DNA of 64,000 nucleotides from Henricia sp. BOLD:AAB3569 (GCA_037783545.1 JBBELK010000164.1:1-64000); one strand, 5' to 3'; positions 22,512-34,879 are shown, numbered from the stretch's first letter. The notes: generated by a model from the letters alone, not told the origin. Translations and numbers: made by a program.

Positions 22512-25500
22512 GATGACGCATCATTATCTAGTGCAGATACAGAGGCTAGTGAGCCAAGTTACGCTTCCGAAACGGCGCTCCATGCAACAAGCAATGAAGA
22601 CCCGATTGCGAGACCGGAGAGTGACCGAGTAACGCCACAGCCGATTGACCTCAAGAAAGGTGTGGCAAGTCACATGTCACCTGTCATACGTCACTTGTCA
22701 GTTGTAGTGTCAGTGTTAATTGTCACAATTGTCCCAAAATGCCCCATATTACATGTAACCTGTCAAGGGCGTCAAACTACCTCACTTGCATCCTAAGACA
22801 AATTACGCCACAGTCCTTTTGTGTGCAGTATCTTATGGGACCCCAGACGGGGTCAAGATCGGATAAGCTTCCATGGGAAATACACAAAGTGTGACATAAA
22901 AGTTCCAGATGACTTGCTGCGCTTTGTAATAACTCGACCAGAATTGTGTTATCAAAATGTGTCATTGTTATGGCTACCATTAATGCAAAGGAGGAAATTA
23001 CGTACAATGCCCATCTTCGAAGTCTACTGGAACAACAAATTCACATCAAACAATAGACAAAAAGGAACTACATTAAATACATTGAACACTGCACAACATG
23101 AACGTGAGGGTCAAGTAACTACACTGTTTTGACATCCTTTGGTATTGAGAGAATGCAAACACTGGGTTTAGTTCCAACTGTGGCACTATCGTGAACTCAG
23201 GAAGTCAGAGCTGGCCCCAGTGTGACCCATAACATGTAATGGTATCCATATCCGGGAACTGAATTTGTATTTATGAGAAGGAAAAGTCCACTCTGTTCCT
23301 CATTTTGGCAGGAAAGATTACTGTTATTGTGAATGTTTTATTGGAGTAATTTAGAAGCATACTTACAAACCCTTTGCAGAAAAGAGATCAACTTTGTCCA
23401 TTTTACTGATTACATTCATTTTAAAAATGGTGGTAACAAGAAAATGGGTGTATCAAATTTTTGGTGGAGTTAGGGTGCTGCAACCCAATTGGGTCATTCT
23501 ATAAATTTAGGGTCCACTTTTTCTGTCCCCGTTACATCTGACATCTTGTAAAATGTTGTATTTTGTAAATTCAGGACATATTCTTTAAATGCCTTCTATT
23601 TCAAAGAGTGTTTACATAAAATAAATTCATAAAAATATGGTTTGAAGGCATTTTTAATGATACTTGTATGGCAAATAGCAGTATGTCAGGTGTAACGGGG
23701 ACAGAAAAATGTCACACGTTGGACCCCAAATTTATAGAACGACCCAAATTTTGCATTTCTGAATTACTAATACTCAAGCATATAAGCAGGCTTCTAGTAA
23801 GGGCCGAGTAGAATCAATTAGTCTGAAATGTATACAGTAATTTGTTTTTAAGTTGAAGTTGCAGTGCTTGTTTTTCTGTCGGATGGGTTGAGAAAGGGTA
23901 GAAGGGTATATTACTACTACCTACTAAGACTACTTGAATCGGCCATCGAAGGACACCAACCTCCTGAAAATGTGATCAAAATAATTTTAATTGTCAAATT
24001 GTTTTTTTTACATTTGGGTCTTTCTATAAATTAGGGGTCCAAAAGTGTGACATTTAGTGTCCCCCGTTACACCCGATATGTGTTATTTTTCGTACAAAAA
24101 TCATTAAAATGGCTTTAAAACCATTTTGTATGAATTGTACTTTATGTACTCACTCTTTAAGATGGAAAGTATTTAAAGAATGTGTCCTGAATTTACAAAA
24201 ACGAGATGTAAAATGTAACGGGGGACACCAAAATTGGACCCCTAATTTATAGAAAGACCCATTTGTCTGCACTGTGAAAACTTCAAAAAATTGTAAACAG
24301 ACCCAAGTGCTCCCCACTGTACTTATGCCAAGTCTTTCACTTAATTCACGTATTTTCCATCTATCAATTAAAAACCCTCTTTGCTTTCTTTCAGCTGATG
24401 TTTCAGCCAACAGCTCCACAAGGCCTGTATCACCAGCCAAGCCTACAGAACCACAGAGGAAAGGCCTTCACGAAGTTGACTCTCAGGTAATGGGGGACAC
24501 ACGAACAGCCCGCGCTGCTCTAGGGCGGGATCCCCCTGCGCTAAATCGCGAGGACAAATCGCAGGCGGAGGATGGAGAGGAGGATGAGGAAGATGAGCGG
24601 GGTTATAGTTCAGAGGTCAAGGGTTACAGCAGCAGTGCTATTGCTGGTTATGACATGCAGAGACACACAGTGAGTCCGCACGATCTTCGCTTTACATGTT
24701 TAGTTGATGTACAGTGATCGTGCGGCTAGTGAAATATATGGTTTGCGTTCAGTTAAAAAGCATGCATTGTGATGACATTATTTTCAAAAGTGTGTGGTAC
24801 TGCACATTTTGCTTTGCTTTTTTTAGTTGTTGTAAGTGTAAGCTTTCTGTTGATTGGTACTTCTGAATTTTGTTGAAGTTTTTGTTTTTGATCCCTCCTT
24901 TAGGGGGCCGTCTAAAGTTGTCAACATTTTCACGGTTTTACAAGGAGGGAGGGGGATCGAGGGCCGCATACGACTTTACATGCACTGTAAAATGATGACA
25001 TTTCACAGTAGTGACAACAAATGTTGACCCAAACAAAGTAGTATTTTAGGGGAGGGGGTCTTGAAAAATACTACGCTCTGTAGAACCGTGAAAATGTTGA
25101 CAACTTTGGATGGCCCCTAAATGTCCTCATTGTTATTCTGGCTTTGCATATGCTCCTGTTTATGTAAACTACATGTAATTGAACTGTGTCCATTCTAAAT
25201 AGACTGTGAAGCTTTTGACAGGTCGATTTAATTTGGTAAAGTTGAAGCTCGAAAATAGGTGCACTGTTAGTTCTGCTTTATAACAAAGACAATTTTGGGT
25301 CCCAACTCCATGTTAAAGGAGCGTGACCAGAGTTTCTGGAAAATAGTTTTTGATGTAACTTACCAATATTATCAAGTAACTCCCATACACACCTCCCATG
25401 TCCCAAAAACCTGAAAACATTCGCAATTTCCAGTAAAAAATTGAACAAAACTATCGAGTATGGTTTCAGCGGATAAACGTTGATACTGGAAAATTAGTTT

Positions 25501-28500
25501 ACAAATAATCGGTGGATTTTCGATGATATCCTCGGAAATATGCGGCCTAGAAACGCGGGAGTTTCAGTTTCGTAATCAGAAAAATATAACGGATGTTATG
25601 ATATAAAAATCTCATGACCCATAAGGTAAGTCCCGGGGAGTTATGGGTAAAAAAAAGTGATCTGGTCACACTCCTTTAACTGATGATACAAGGTTCTCTT
25701 GTAACAAGGTAATCTGCAAAGTCCCAAGGACCTCTATTAACAAGATTTGACTGCACGTTCTGTGATGAAAGTCTCAAGCAGTGACAGTCTTCCCACGAAC
25801 ACCTGTGCCTCCTAAAATGCACCTGCAACCATTTACGAAATCATCACCATCACCAATTCAGTTTACTCAGCTCTTTGCAACAGTCAGACTTCTTGATAAA
25901 TCAAATTCCCTCTAGCGTCTTTTCCTGTTTGCTAACTACCACCATTATGCCCCCTCTGGTTTAACCACTTCCAGACCTCGTCCAATGGGTATGGGTATAG
26001 TTCCCTGGTCGGCACGTCGGTCCACCAAACCCCGGAAGGGGCGCGAGACACACCCGAGGATCTCTCGGTGACAAAAGATGACGATGATGATGACGACGGC
26101 GATGATGACAGTGATAAACTCAACGAGACAACGCCCGGCGTTGACCCCGAGAGATTGAAAGCTTTCAATGTAAGACAGTTTGTTTCAATGACAACAAAAG
26201 AGGAAATGACAATAGACCGAACCAGAAGCGTTTGTAAGCCCCGCCCCCGAAATTTCCAACAACCAATAATAATTTGAAGGGCAATGGTAATCCACGTGGT
26301 CTTTTGGGGCGTGTTTGTTTCATGACAGATCCGAATCCAGATCCCGAGTTGTTTTACCGCGCAGAAACAAATGAAACTGCTCTCAACTAGGATGATTCAA
26401 GTCACGTGAATTCTGCGCAGATCTGAATCTGGATCCGTCCAAAACAAACACGCCCTTGGTGATCCAAACTATATTTAATGAGTGTGCGCACTTTGAAGTT
26501 GCTAGACGCGTTTCTACGTGGGTGGGGCTTACTGGATCGGTCTATTCCTTAATCTTTTTGTGTACCATCCCGTGCTCACCTTACTCCAGAAACCATTCCC
26601 CCAAAGAATAACACTCCCCCTCCCCCCACACACACACACCATTCCCCCACTTATTTTCAAAATTCCTAGTTTCTACACAAAAAGTGTAAAATGTAAGAAA
26701 TGGTTTCTTGCAAAAAAACATCCACTAGGTTACAATTAAAGGCACAGGCTCGTCAGCAATGCGCGCGCGCCAAATTTGTGCAACGAAATAAGCAGCTCAA
26801 TAGCAAAGGCATGGAGCTGCTTAATTCGTGGCACGAATTTGGTGCTGACGAGCCTCTGCCTTTAAACTTGGCCGCATTTGTGGGTTATCAAATATTGACA
26901 CAGCCATTAATTACTCTCTCCATACTTTACAAGAAGAAAAATTATCAAATGTAATAATTATTCAGAAAAAAAGAGTGCCTCTTTAATATGTCAATGCATC
27001 ATGCATACATGCTGCTCTAATGTATTGGCAGTAACCAGACAAAATGGATTAGAAATCAATAAAAGCCGTCAGTGCTCTATATCAAACTCGGCTACGCCAA
27101 ATAAACCCAATTTCCTTTCTCATATTCTTCCCAGATGTAGGATCAGTGCCAACCTTAACTGTCTTAATCAAAACTAAGAAAGTAGGAACAAGATTCAATT
27201 TCATTTTTTTTTTGACAAAGCCCCAAATGGAGTGAGTCATCTCTTGCTAATCAGAGATGGGGGTCGCTGAGGTTTGCCAAAACCTTTTGGAATAGATTTT
27301 GTTCGTACAGGGACTGGGTGGGACTTTTTTTGTGGGGGAAGGGGAAGGGGGGGGGAGAGGTGGTTTCACTGATAGAATACAGAAATAAATATAATTGAAG
27401 GTTTACATCTTTCTGTAATGAATAATGCAAATTACGCTCTGTTTCAGAAATTATTCTATCGGCTCTTTTCAAGAGTTCAAAAATGGGACTTTTGTACTTC
27501 CTCTCCATGAATGCAATTAAGTCATGCTACGTCTCGAACAACCAATGTCATGAGGAAAGTGTTGAAATTTCCATCTCTGACAGATGAATTAGCTATTGAG
27601 CGCCTAATTCGGCACTTGCACGGTTGCGCTCAAAACGAGGCTTTCCTGGCATGCGTCACATTTTACAATGGATAAAAGTCAACGTCACAGCAACCGACAT
27701 GGTAACAACATGAGGGAGTCACTGTTCATGCAATTAAGGAAAGCCCCGCTGTTTTGCCAATATGGCGGAACTGTGCAAGTGGTGCATAGGCAGCCGGTGC
27801 TGTATATTCCCCAGGGAGCTGAGATATGGTATATGAAGTGATTTAAATGGAGCCCTATGATCAGGGGTAATGATAGGGGTTTCCTCTGATAAATGCACTG
27901 TATAAATCCCTATCATTATTATCATGTACATATTTAACATTACTGCAGTAAAACTTTCTTAAAAAATGATCAATGTATGTTCTTTTCTACCCACAGATGT
28001 TTGTACGACTTTTCATTGATGAAAATCTAGACCGCATGGTGCCCATCTCCAAACAACCCAAAGAGAAGATACAGGCGATCATCGAGGCGTGCTACCGACA
28101 GTTCCCAGAATTCCATGAGAGGGCACGCAAACGCATCCGCACCTACCTCAAATCCTGCCGTCGTATGAAGCGCCATCGCGATCAGAACAGTATCGACTCT
28201 GTACGAGGACAAAGTGTAAGTCACCAGGCTCTGTTTTTACTAAAAGCAAGAACAGGTAGGTTATACCCAAGACCTCTGACACACTGGGAAGATACTCTAC
28301 CAACTGAGCTATGAGGTACAGTGGTAAACTCCATCAGGTTATCCCCAAGACCTCTGACACACTGGTCAGATGCTCTACCAGCTGAGCTATGAGGCACAGT
28401 GGTACAGTCCCTCAGGTTTCCCCCAAGACCTCTGACACACCGGTCAGATGCTCTACCAGCTGAGCTATGAGGCACAGTGGTATACTCCCTCAGGTTCCCC

Positions 28501-31500
28501 CAAGACCTCTGACAACGGTCAGATGCTCTACCAGCTGAGATATGAAGCACAGTGGTATACTCCCTCAGGTTTCCCCCAAGACCTCTGACACACTTGGCAG
28601 ATGCTCTACCAGCTGAGCTATGAGGCACGGTGGTATACTCCCTCAGGTTTCCCCCTAAGACCTCTGACACACTTGGCAGATGCTACACCAGCTGAGATAT
28701 GAAACACAGTGGTATACTCCCTCAGGTTTTCTCTATGAACCAAAAATGCGAGATTGAGACCTCTGACACTCCGAGCAGATATTCTAAAATGAGTACAAAA
28801 CGAATTATTTTTGTCACCAACAGACAACGCGTCCGACACCCCCACATCTAACATCAGCCAGAGCCGAGCAGATCCTAGCAGCTGCCTGCGAGAGTGAGAG
28901 TGAAAATGCGAAGAGGTTACGCATGGAGCTTATGCAGGCCGGCCACGCGGTAAGTTACTTACAATGCTTAGCCATTATAGATAAAAACCACTTGCAGTTA
29001 TTGCCAGGCTTAAAAACCATCTCTCACAGTTAAACTCCTTACAAGTTCCTTGTGAAGTAGTGATCACGTTCAAATGACGTCACTTCCTACAAATCGCCAC
29101 GTGCATCAGAATTTTGAGCGTATTTTTTTGTGACGCGCATCGGCTGGGCCGTATTTCGAACAAATTTCAAGCAACACGCGCGCGTGTTTGGAACATGTTA
29201 CAGCGTGTGCGTGCGCGTACTTGATAGCGTTTAATACGCAGTAGCATTTCTTCCTACGAAGATGGCGTGTGAACGTGATCAATTATAGCATAACAGTCTG
29301 GTGTATAGAAATTCCATTTTCTATGGTAAGTAGCTCCTTCTACTTATTTTTGTTTTGAACGGTACATCAATGGGCAACCTGTAGGCTGAATTACATGAAG
29401 CTCAAAAGTGTTCCACCTGAGTTATATAGGTGGGTGGCAAAACTGGCAGCCAATGGCAAGAGATACCGGAGAATCCACTTACTCGTTAGGAAAAAGTACT
29501 ATGGGATCTTTTAAGTATGTTACATAACAGACCAACAGTTTTACATCCCTTCCGAAGGATGGAACAGTCGTGATTTAATGCCTCGCTCAAGGTCACAGTT
29601 TCCACAACCGGGTATCAAACCAGCAGCACCAAGTTTTATCCTGAATGTTCCAACACCACTCGTCCACAGTACTTAAATGCTGATAGTTAGTTCAGCTGAA
29701 TTAAGCTCCACCTCTACCCAGGGTCCTGGCATACACAAATCTTTGAAAGGTTTATAACAGAAGAGTGAATTGTAGCCAGGTATATGTACCAGCTAATTTT
29801 TAAGGTGGGGATGGCGAGAGGAGTAGATGGGGAGGGGGCGGGATACAATGAGGTTATGACCCTGTCTTCACACTTTAAAAACCAGAGACAGTTTTCGGCA
29901 GAAATGTTTAGCTAACTCCGATTCCTTTTCATCGCCTGCGGAATCTGAGGTGTGATCTTCAGTCTCTCGTTCACAGCCGACACTTCACCTGTGTACTCCA
30001 AACATCCTCCTCGTTTGTCCCTCCGGCAAAGACCAACGCCGTTATGTCACACTGCGCCATCATTTCCCGTGTTAATTGTCATGCTTTCCTGTACGGGTAC
30101 CACCTCAGCCACCGTCGAAAAACTCAGTGCATATCTGGTGTCATAACTACAAAGCAATCGGGGTTACCTTGTGCTTCGTCTAGCCAGGGTGACCAACTAT
30201 AAGGGGCTTCTAAATTTCAGTTGTCCAAACAAAGCACAATGGTGCACTTTTATGACTTCTTATGGTCTTTGAAGTCATTCACCCCAATCTGTAAATTGAG
30301 GCGTTAAGTCATCCACCTGCCCAATTGACAGATTTTTGATGACATCATATCTTCTGTCTGCCGTATTAAGTGACAAATGAATGGCAGGTGACATACAGAT
30401 AATCCATTTAACTTCTTTGCATGCACTGAACCTGGCACCCCTCTAATATCCACTGGGTGGGGTAAGGTCTGGGGTCTTTTCCAGGGAAACTGGAACCTGC
30501 CTTTTTTTCTAAAACCTGGACCCACTCCATCTCAGCCATGAAACTTGGAATTATTTAGCTATATCCATTAACCCTATGCCACCAGATGATACTCATAGCC
30601 ATGGCCTTACACTTTTTTACCATTTACTTGTACACAAAATCCATATACAGATTTTCAAGGTTTTCTGAAGCACTGTAGCTAAAACTTCTTCAGGATAGTT
30701 TACCAACATTCTTCCTTAGATATTTTACACTCTTATTCAACAAATCTGCAAAAGGTTGTATCTTGCGAATGATACATAGGGCCTTTAAATAACGTCTTTA
30801 TTTGCACGACTCACACCATTCATATCTCATCTCTTGCATCATGCACACACCCTACTCATTCCCCACCGGCACCCTAAATGTAGTAGGAACCCTAGCTATA
30901 CCACTGCATGTGCCACTGTACAGCACTAATTTTCATTACATTATGGATAATTAAAAGTAAAATCAATATTTTTTCTCCCATGTTCCGAGATAAATAAATG
31001 ACACTGACATCTTAATTCAATAAGTTTTGACATAGCAAGATAATTGACACCTTATCAGGGGAGAATATCAGTGTTTGGTTAAAAAACATTGATGCAGTGA
31101 CAGTGCTCAGTAAAGCATAACAATGCGAGCGATGTTCAAGATTGTGCAATAGTAAATGAGGTGTGAACAAGTGATATGATTTGAGATATGAATGAAGGCC
31201 AAGTGGGCATTTTAAAGCTGGCATTGCAGCGACCAGCTTGGCTAGAGACAAAGAGGCTCAAACTTGGAAGACAGTTAACCACAAGTAACCTTCACTGAAT
31301 GTCGACAATCTTTAACTTAAAGATAGTATACATGATTGGTAAACTGTTAGAAATAGTTTTATCCCCTGTGTGATTGAAGATATTTATGCATGATTAAAAC
31401 CAACCTGAGCAAAAACCAGCTCCGTACTTCGTCTAACTTTTGAGAAAACAGTCAAAAAAGGGTTTGCAGTCATTTCGCCCCAAAACCACTTCGCCCTGAA

Positions 31501-34500
31501 CCATTTCGCCCTGAACCACGGCCTGTGCACGAAGTGGTTTTGGGGCGAAGTGGCATTTGGGCGATGTAGTGTTTGGACGAACTAGTTTGGGGCGAAATGG
31601 CACTCGGGCGAAGTAATTTGGGGCGAAATGGCACTTGGGTGAAAAAGTTTTGGGGCGAATTGAATTTTGAGACGAAAACTAACTGTTTTACTCATTTCTC
31701 AAAGACTGTAGCACTTCAGACAAAACCATTTCAGGGGAAGTTTTCTACGGTCATCATGTTAATATTGTGTAAGTTAGGCGTAAATCTGTGAACATTTCTG
31801 ATTTTCGAGATTACCAATGATGTATACTACCTTTAAATTTTCAAATTACATATGTAGGAATTTGGAAAATTTATTTTGTAATCCTCACTTGAGAATATAA
31901 AAAGGGCATACGGGATCGATGCCACCACAAAACAATTTGTAAGCTGTGTAGTTAGCCAAGAAGGATTCCTCGCATTTTTCGAAATGTCAAGATTAATTGT
32001 GTAAGGAAAAGATAGATAATGGCAAACCCAAATTTGTGAAAGTTATTGAAGGATTTTGATCTCACTTAACAATAATGTAAAAATAATAATAATAATAATA
32101 ATTACATTTATATAGCGCGCATTCCATATAAATATGTTCATGTGCGCTGCACATTTTAAAAACGAAACTAATTACATCATCGTTACTTAATTAAGATTAC
32201 AAATCATAAATCAAAGGCAAGTTTAAAAAGATATGTTTTAACTTACATCCTCAAAATACCATTCCTGGGAAGAAAACAGGAAATTTGCAATCTTCAATTT
32301 GGATGTGGAAGGAAAAAGATTGGTGCAATCACTGCACTGCTTTATTTTCCAGATAAATTAGTTTACAAAACATCTGTGGTTTTTTTACGATATCCTTGAA
32401 AATTATACGAATTAAGAGCGCAAAATATTAGCATAGTAATGCCAAAAATATGCCACACGATATGGTATCAACATTTTATCACCCATGGGGTAAGTTGGAG
32501 GGCTAAAAAAGTGATCTGAACACACGGAAAGAAAAATGACCACAGAGTGCTCTTCCTTGACATATGACTCAAATAGACATGACCCTAAAGCTAATCATGT
32601 CTCCGGATTATCATTAAGACAATAAGTCGCAACACAGGATATATTAATCATTGCTCATGGGATGGTTCTGGTCCATGTTGTAACGAATAGAATCCAAGCA
32701 GGTTAAAGACACAAGCTGTAGTTTGGTTTAAGCCTGGGACGAACCACACACGGGGAAAAAAGCAAGACAGTTGAACTTGAATCACCGAAAAATTCTTCGT
32801 TGCATTACATTAATAGTGCTTGTCGGTGGGTACGACTGTGTATGAACAGAAATATACATATTTCTGTCTGTGTAAAGACAATGAAGACTCGTTCAAATTC
32901 CGAAAAGGAAAGTAAATCCCCGAAGAACGTGGATGGCGATGGTGTGGTTCAGGTAGGATGGGAACATTATATGGTCGTGACTCACAAACCGTCTTCAAAG
33001 AGGGTCTGTCTGACGCACATTGAAACTTATTGTTGGTTTTGGTGGACAAATCAGTATAGACTCTTTGCAACGACGGCCATGTTAGGGGGAGGTTTTCTTA
33101 TTTAAATGAGGTGACAATAGATCCACAAAGCACCTAGTCATGCTTGCCATCCAAGATGGCCATCCGTGCAGAGGGTCCATTTCAGCCGGTCTTCCTACAC
33201 TTGTCAAGCAACAATCACGATGCAATGATTGCATCACAAATACACATCACAAATTATGCATCACAAATTACATTTTAAATTTCGTTTTTTATCTTCAGCA
33301 AAGCGAAGTGCGCATGGAAACGTCCCCACACCAGTCGCAACCCACTCCGCCCTCACGGGTCACGTTTGAGGAATCGCCCAAGCACGCGTCGCCGAGACCC
33401 GTTGACTACCGCTTTGCCAACGGAGTGAGCTCACAGGATCCTTACTACGGGAGTATCGCGCCTCACCAACCGCACATGATGCAGCCTTCCCAACACGCAC
33501 AGATGTCAAATGGTAAGTTAGGCATGGAATCAGTCAATTGATTGCTTTCCGGTGATGTCACCCCTTCCATCCGCCATTTTGGTGGGCATTTTTCATGACC
33601 CACGTGGCTCGAGTAATAACCGGCAAAAAGAGCAAGAAAAGTGCATTGGTTGCACTTACCTCTGTTGCTTGAACTTGTTTTATGTTGTACGCCATGGCTG
33701 TTATATCGAGAAAGATAAAAACGTATTTATTCAGGCTAAAAATCGCGATCAAGTAAAAGCACTTTCGTTTTTACAAGCCGAGTGCATGCTCAATAATTTG
33801 AACGTATCACAACGCCCGTGTGCGGCATCTTTGAATGAAAATACGCTGGTCAGTATTTTTACGCGTGTTCATGTGCGTCCATTATGGCACGCGCGTGACT
33901 GTTGACCACCACACATTCCCGGATGTTCTACGTTATCGAAAGCAATCAATTGGGGATAAAAGACATTCATTAAAAGCTTCCCAAGACACTAACTGCCAGA
34001 GCAGTTAGAGCCACTTTAAGTATCGGGTAGGATTTGAGTATGATGAAAAAGTGTTAAGGTGCTTGAAGGTTTATTTACACAAGGATAAGTGCCCTAGCTG
34101 TCTAATCTCACAGGTTGAGGGTTTGAATCCAGGTTGTCAGAGGGTGCCTGTGCCTGTGCCCTTGGGCAAGGCACTTTGCTATAAATTGGCTCTCTCCACC
34201 ATGAGTATATGGGTATCTGTGAGAGCTGTGAAGGTGTTGTGTCGTTTGATTAGCTCGAGTGCTGAACCAGCAGCAGGGGCTGCATGCTCCCCAGGGAGTT
34301 TATAACGGAATGATGTATTTGAGCTCAGTGACCAGGGGTAATGATGTAAGTGCCCTGGGCCAATTTCATAAAGCTGTTTAGCAGAAATTTGTTTGCTTAA
34401 TCAAAAATTCGTTTGCTTTATAAAAATGGGTCAATAGTCAAAATTGCATGCCAATTTGTGTTTTTCACAAGAATATCTGCTATTCTTGCTAAGAACACAA

Positions 34501-34879
34501 GTTGACATAAAAGTTTGACTATTAACCCATTTTTATAAAGCGAACAAATTTTTGATTAAGCAAATTGTTTTGCTAAACAGCTTTATGAAATTGGCCCCTG
34601 AACACCTTGCTTGGTGGATTTGTGTTTAATACGTTTGAATAATTTGATTGTACATAAAACGTTGAGTTAAATTTAAGATGGTTAATGACCGGTTAAACTT
34701 GATTATATTCCGTTTCAGGCCCAACAGACCTGAGCGTCAAAAAGTTGCCTTCAAAACCTCAGCTGAGCCCTACAGAAACTGCAAACATCCGACAACTCAT
34801 CACGAGTTATCGTGAGTCGGCGGCATTCCTGTATCGATCTGCCGAGGAACTCGAACAGATGCTGCTACAGCTGAATTGA
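22512..34879 (+). CDS. NOL4L: nucleolar protein 4-like (NOL4/NOL4L family), C-terminal part
   Basis: Seven coding exons with GT/AG ends and matching phases: 22512-22659, 24395-24669, 25975-26169, 27997-28215, 28824-28949, 33299-33512, 34719-34879 (stop TGA). They encode 445 residues, near the length of human NOL4L (436). Diagnostic blocks: an acidic run followed by DPERLKAFN, then [19 protein letters not shown] and the [15 protein letters not shown] basic block (possible nuclear localisation). After these come [28 protein letters not shown] (a PxDLS motif of the kind bound by CtBP co-repressors) and a conserved C-terminus with [16 protein letters not shown]. The family is nuclear and of poorly defined molecular function. 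The start is not fixed: either 17262-17339 or exons beyond the window supply it. Exon 2 has an in-frame internal donor at 24487. Confidence 0.9.
23491..23745. mobile_element. MITE, family H copy 1
   Basis: Ends GGGTCATTCTATAAATTTAGG and the inverse of a variant (AAATTTATAGAACGACCC). Next to each end lies CCCCGTTACATCTGACA or its inverse. It lies in the NOL4L-like intron before exon 24395. A related copy is 271 bp downstream. Confidence 0.8.
24016..24260. mobile_element. MITE, family H copy 2
   Basis: Same structure as 23491-23745: GGGTCTTTCTATAAATTAGG at the left and its inverse CCTAATTTATAGAAAGACCC at the right, with GTCCCCCGTTACACCCGATA inside. It ends 134 bp before the NOL4L exon at 24395. 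Confidence 0.8.
24903..25118. mobile_element. MITE, family I copy 2
   Basis: Starts GGGGGCCGTCTAAAGTTGTC and ends with its inverse GACAACTTTGGATGGCCCCT. Its interior matches 6168-6401 (CGCATACGACTTTACATGCA, TCTTGAAAAATACTAC). Intronic in the NOL4L-like gene. Confidence 0.85.
25313..25679. mobile_element. MITE, family L copy 1
   Basis: Inverted ends TTAAAGGAGCGTGACCAGA and GATCTGGTCACACTCCTTTAA. Both sub-terminal parts carry diverged GGTAAGT words. Relatives at 32250-32525, 39841-40170, 42280-42470 and 52375-52698. Intronic. Confidence 0.8.
26307..26455. mobile_element. short MITE with GGGCGTGTTTGTTT ends
   Basis: Left end GGGCGTGTTTGTTT and right end AAACAAACACGCCC. Next, ATCCGAATCCAGATCC on the left is answered by GATCTGAATCTGGATCC on the right. 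The only copy in the window; intronic in the NOL4L-like gene. Confidence 0.75.
26736..26865. mobile_element. foldback MITE, family B copy 2
   Basis: Same ends as 894-1034 (TTAAAGGCACAGGCTCGTCA) and the same paired centre (AGCAGCTC ... GAGCTGCT). Intronic. Confidence 0.85.
27775..27940. repeat. SINE-like tail fragment
   Basis: The stretch CCCCAGGGAGCTGAGATATG ... CAGGGGTAATGATAG recurs in related form at 34288-34350 (CCCCAGGGAGTTTATAACG ... CAGGGGTAATGATG). At that site it follows a tRNA-derived head. This looks like the 3' part of a dispersed SINE. Confidence 0.5.
28271..28790 (-). repeat. tandem array of tRNA-like SINE-head units
   Basis: Seven head-to-tail units, period about 78 bp (GACCTCTG starts at 28271, 28349, 28427, 28504, 28580, 28659, 28758). 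Read on the minus strand each unit contains TAGCTCAGCTGGTAGAGC, a canonical tRNA D-arm and pol III A-box. It is followed by a possible anticodon stem (TCTGA ... TCAGA). The expected B-box (GGTTCGAnTCC) is replaced by a G/A-rich stretch. The array fills almost all of the 608-bp intron between NOL4L exons 28215 and 28824. Confidence 0.8.
29061..29281. mobile_element. foldback MITE with TGATCACGTTCA ends
   Basis: Inverted ends TGATCACGTTCA and TGAACGTGATCA, with GC-rich CGCGCGCG text in the centre. Intronic in the NOL4L-like gene (intron 28950-33298). No second copy seen. Confidence 0.65.
31317..31836. mobile_element. foldback element, family D copy 2
   Basis: Starts TTAAAGATAGTATACATGATTG and ends ATGTATACTACCTTTAA. 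The core minisatellite of TTTCGCCC / GGGCGAAATGG words lies at about 31470-31660. It is the reverse-oriented relative of 2572-3096. Intronic in the NOL4L-like gene. Confidence 0.85.
32078..32160. repeat. (AAT)n followed by TTTATATAGCGC repeat end
   Basis: An AAT microsatellite runs directly into ACATTTATATAGCGCGCATTCC. That junction is typical of the 3' ends of dispersed retroposons in many marine invertebrates. Only the end piece is present. Confidence 0.45.
32250..32525. mobile_element. MITE, family L copy 2 (degenerate)
   Basis: The right part (TACGATATCCTTGAAAATTA ... GGGTAAGTTGGAGGG ... GTGATCTGAACACA) follows the same order as 25313-25679, but the ends are worn. Intronic. Confidence 0.5.
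33055..33178. mobile_element. MITE, family J, degenerate copy
   Basis: Shares TTTTCTTATTTAAATGA and CCACAAAGCACCTA with the family J copy at 37795-37942 and keeps worn ends (CTCTTTGCAACGACGGCCATG). Intronic, 120 bp before NOL4L exon 33299. Confidence 0.65.
34085..34350 (+). repeat. tRNA-derived SINE
   Basis: GTGCCCTAGCTGTCTAATCT is followed by a B-box-like GGGTTTGAATCC (34121-34132), then the conserved body word GTGCCCTTGGGCAAGGCAC. The tail (CCAGGGAG ... CAGGGGTAATGATG) matches 27775-27940. This architecture is that of a deuterostome tRNA-derived SINE. Intronic in the NOL4L-like gene. Confidence 0.7.
34357..34597. mobile_element. MITE, family M copy 1
   Basis: Ends GGGCCAATTTCATAAAGCTG and CAGCTTTATGAAATTGGCCC. 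The next blocks, TTTGCTTAATCAAAAATTCG and its inverse, extend the arms past 80 bp. It abuts the SINE at 34085-34350 and ends 121 bp before the last NOL4L coding exon. A diverged relative lies at 56053-56229. Confidence 0.85.

Noticed and set aside
28271..28790. CRISPR-like or genuine tRNA gene cluster
   Set aside because: Whole units repeat without unique spacers. tRNA genes would need a B-box and acceptor stem, which are absent.
28221..28854. Minus-strand frames of 149 and 78 codons with a repeated peptide
   Set aside because: They are translations of the tRNA-like tandem array; the repetition comes from the DNA repeat, not from a protein.
33552..33905. 117-codon plus-strand frame after NOL4L exon 33299-33512
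   Set aside because: No domain, no splice support, in an intron whose flanking exons join in phase without it.
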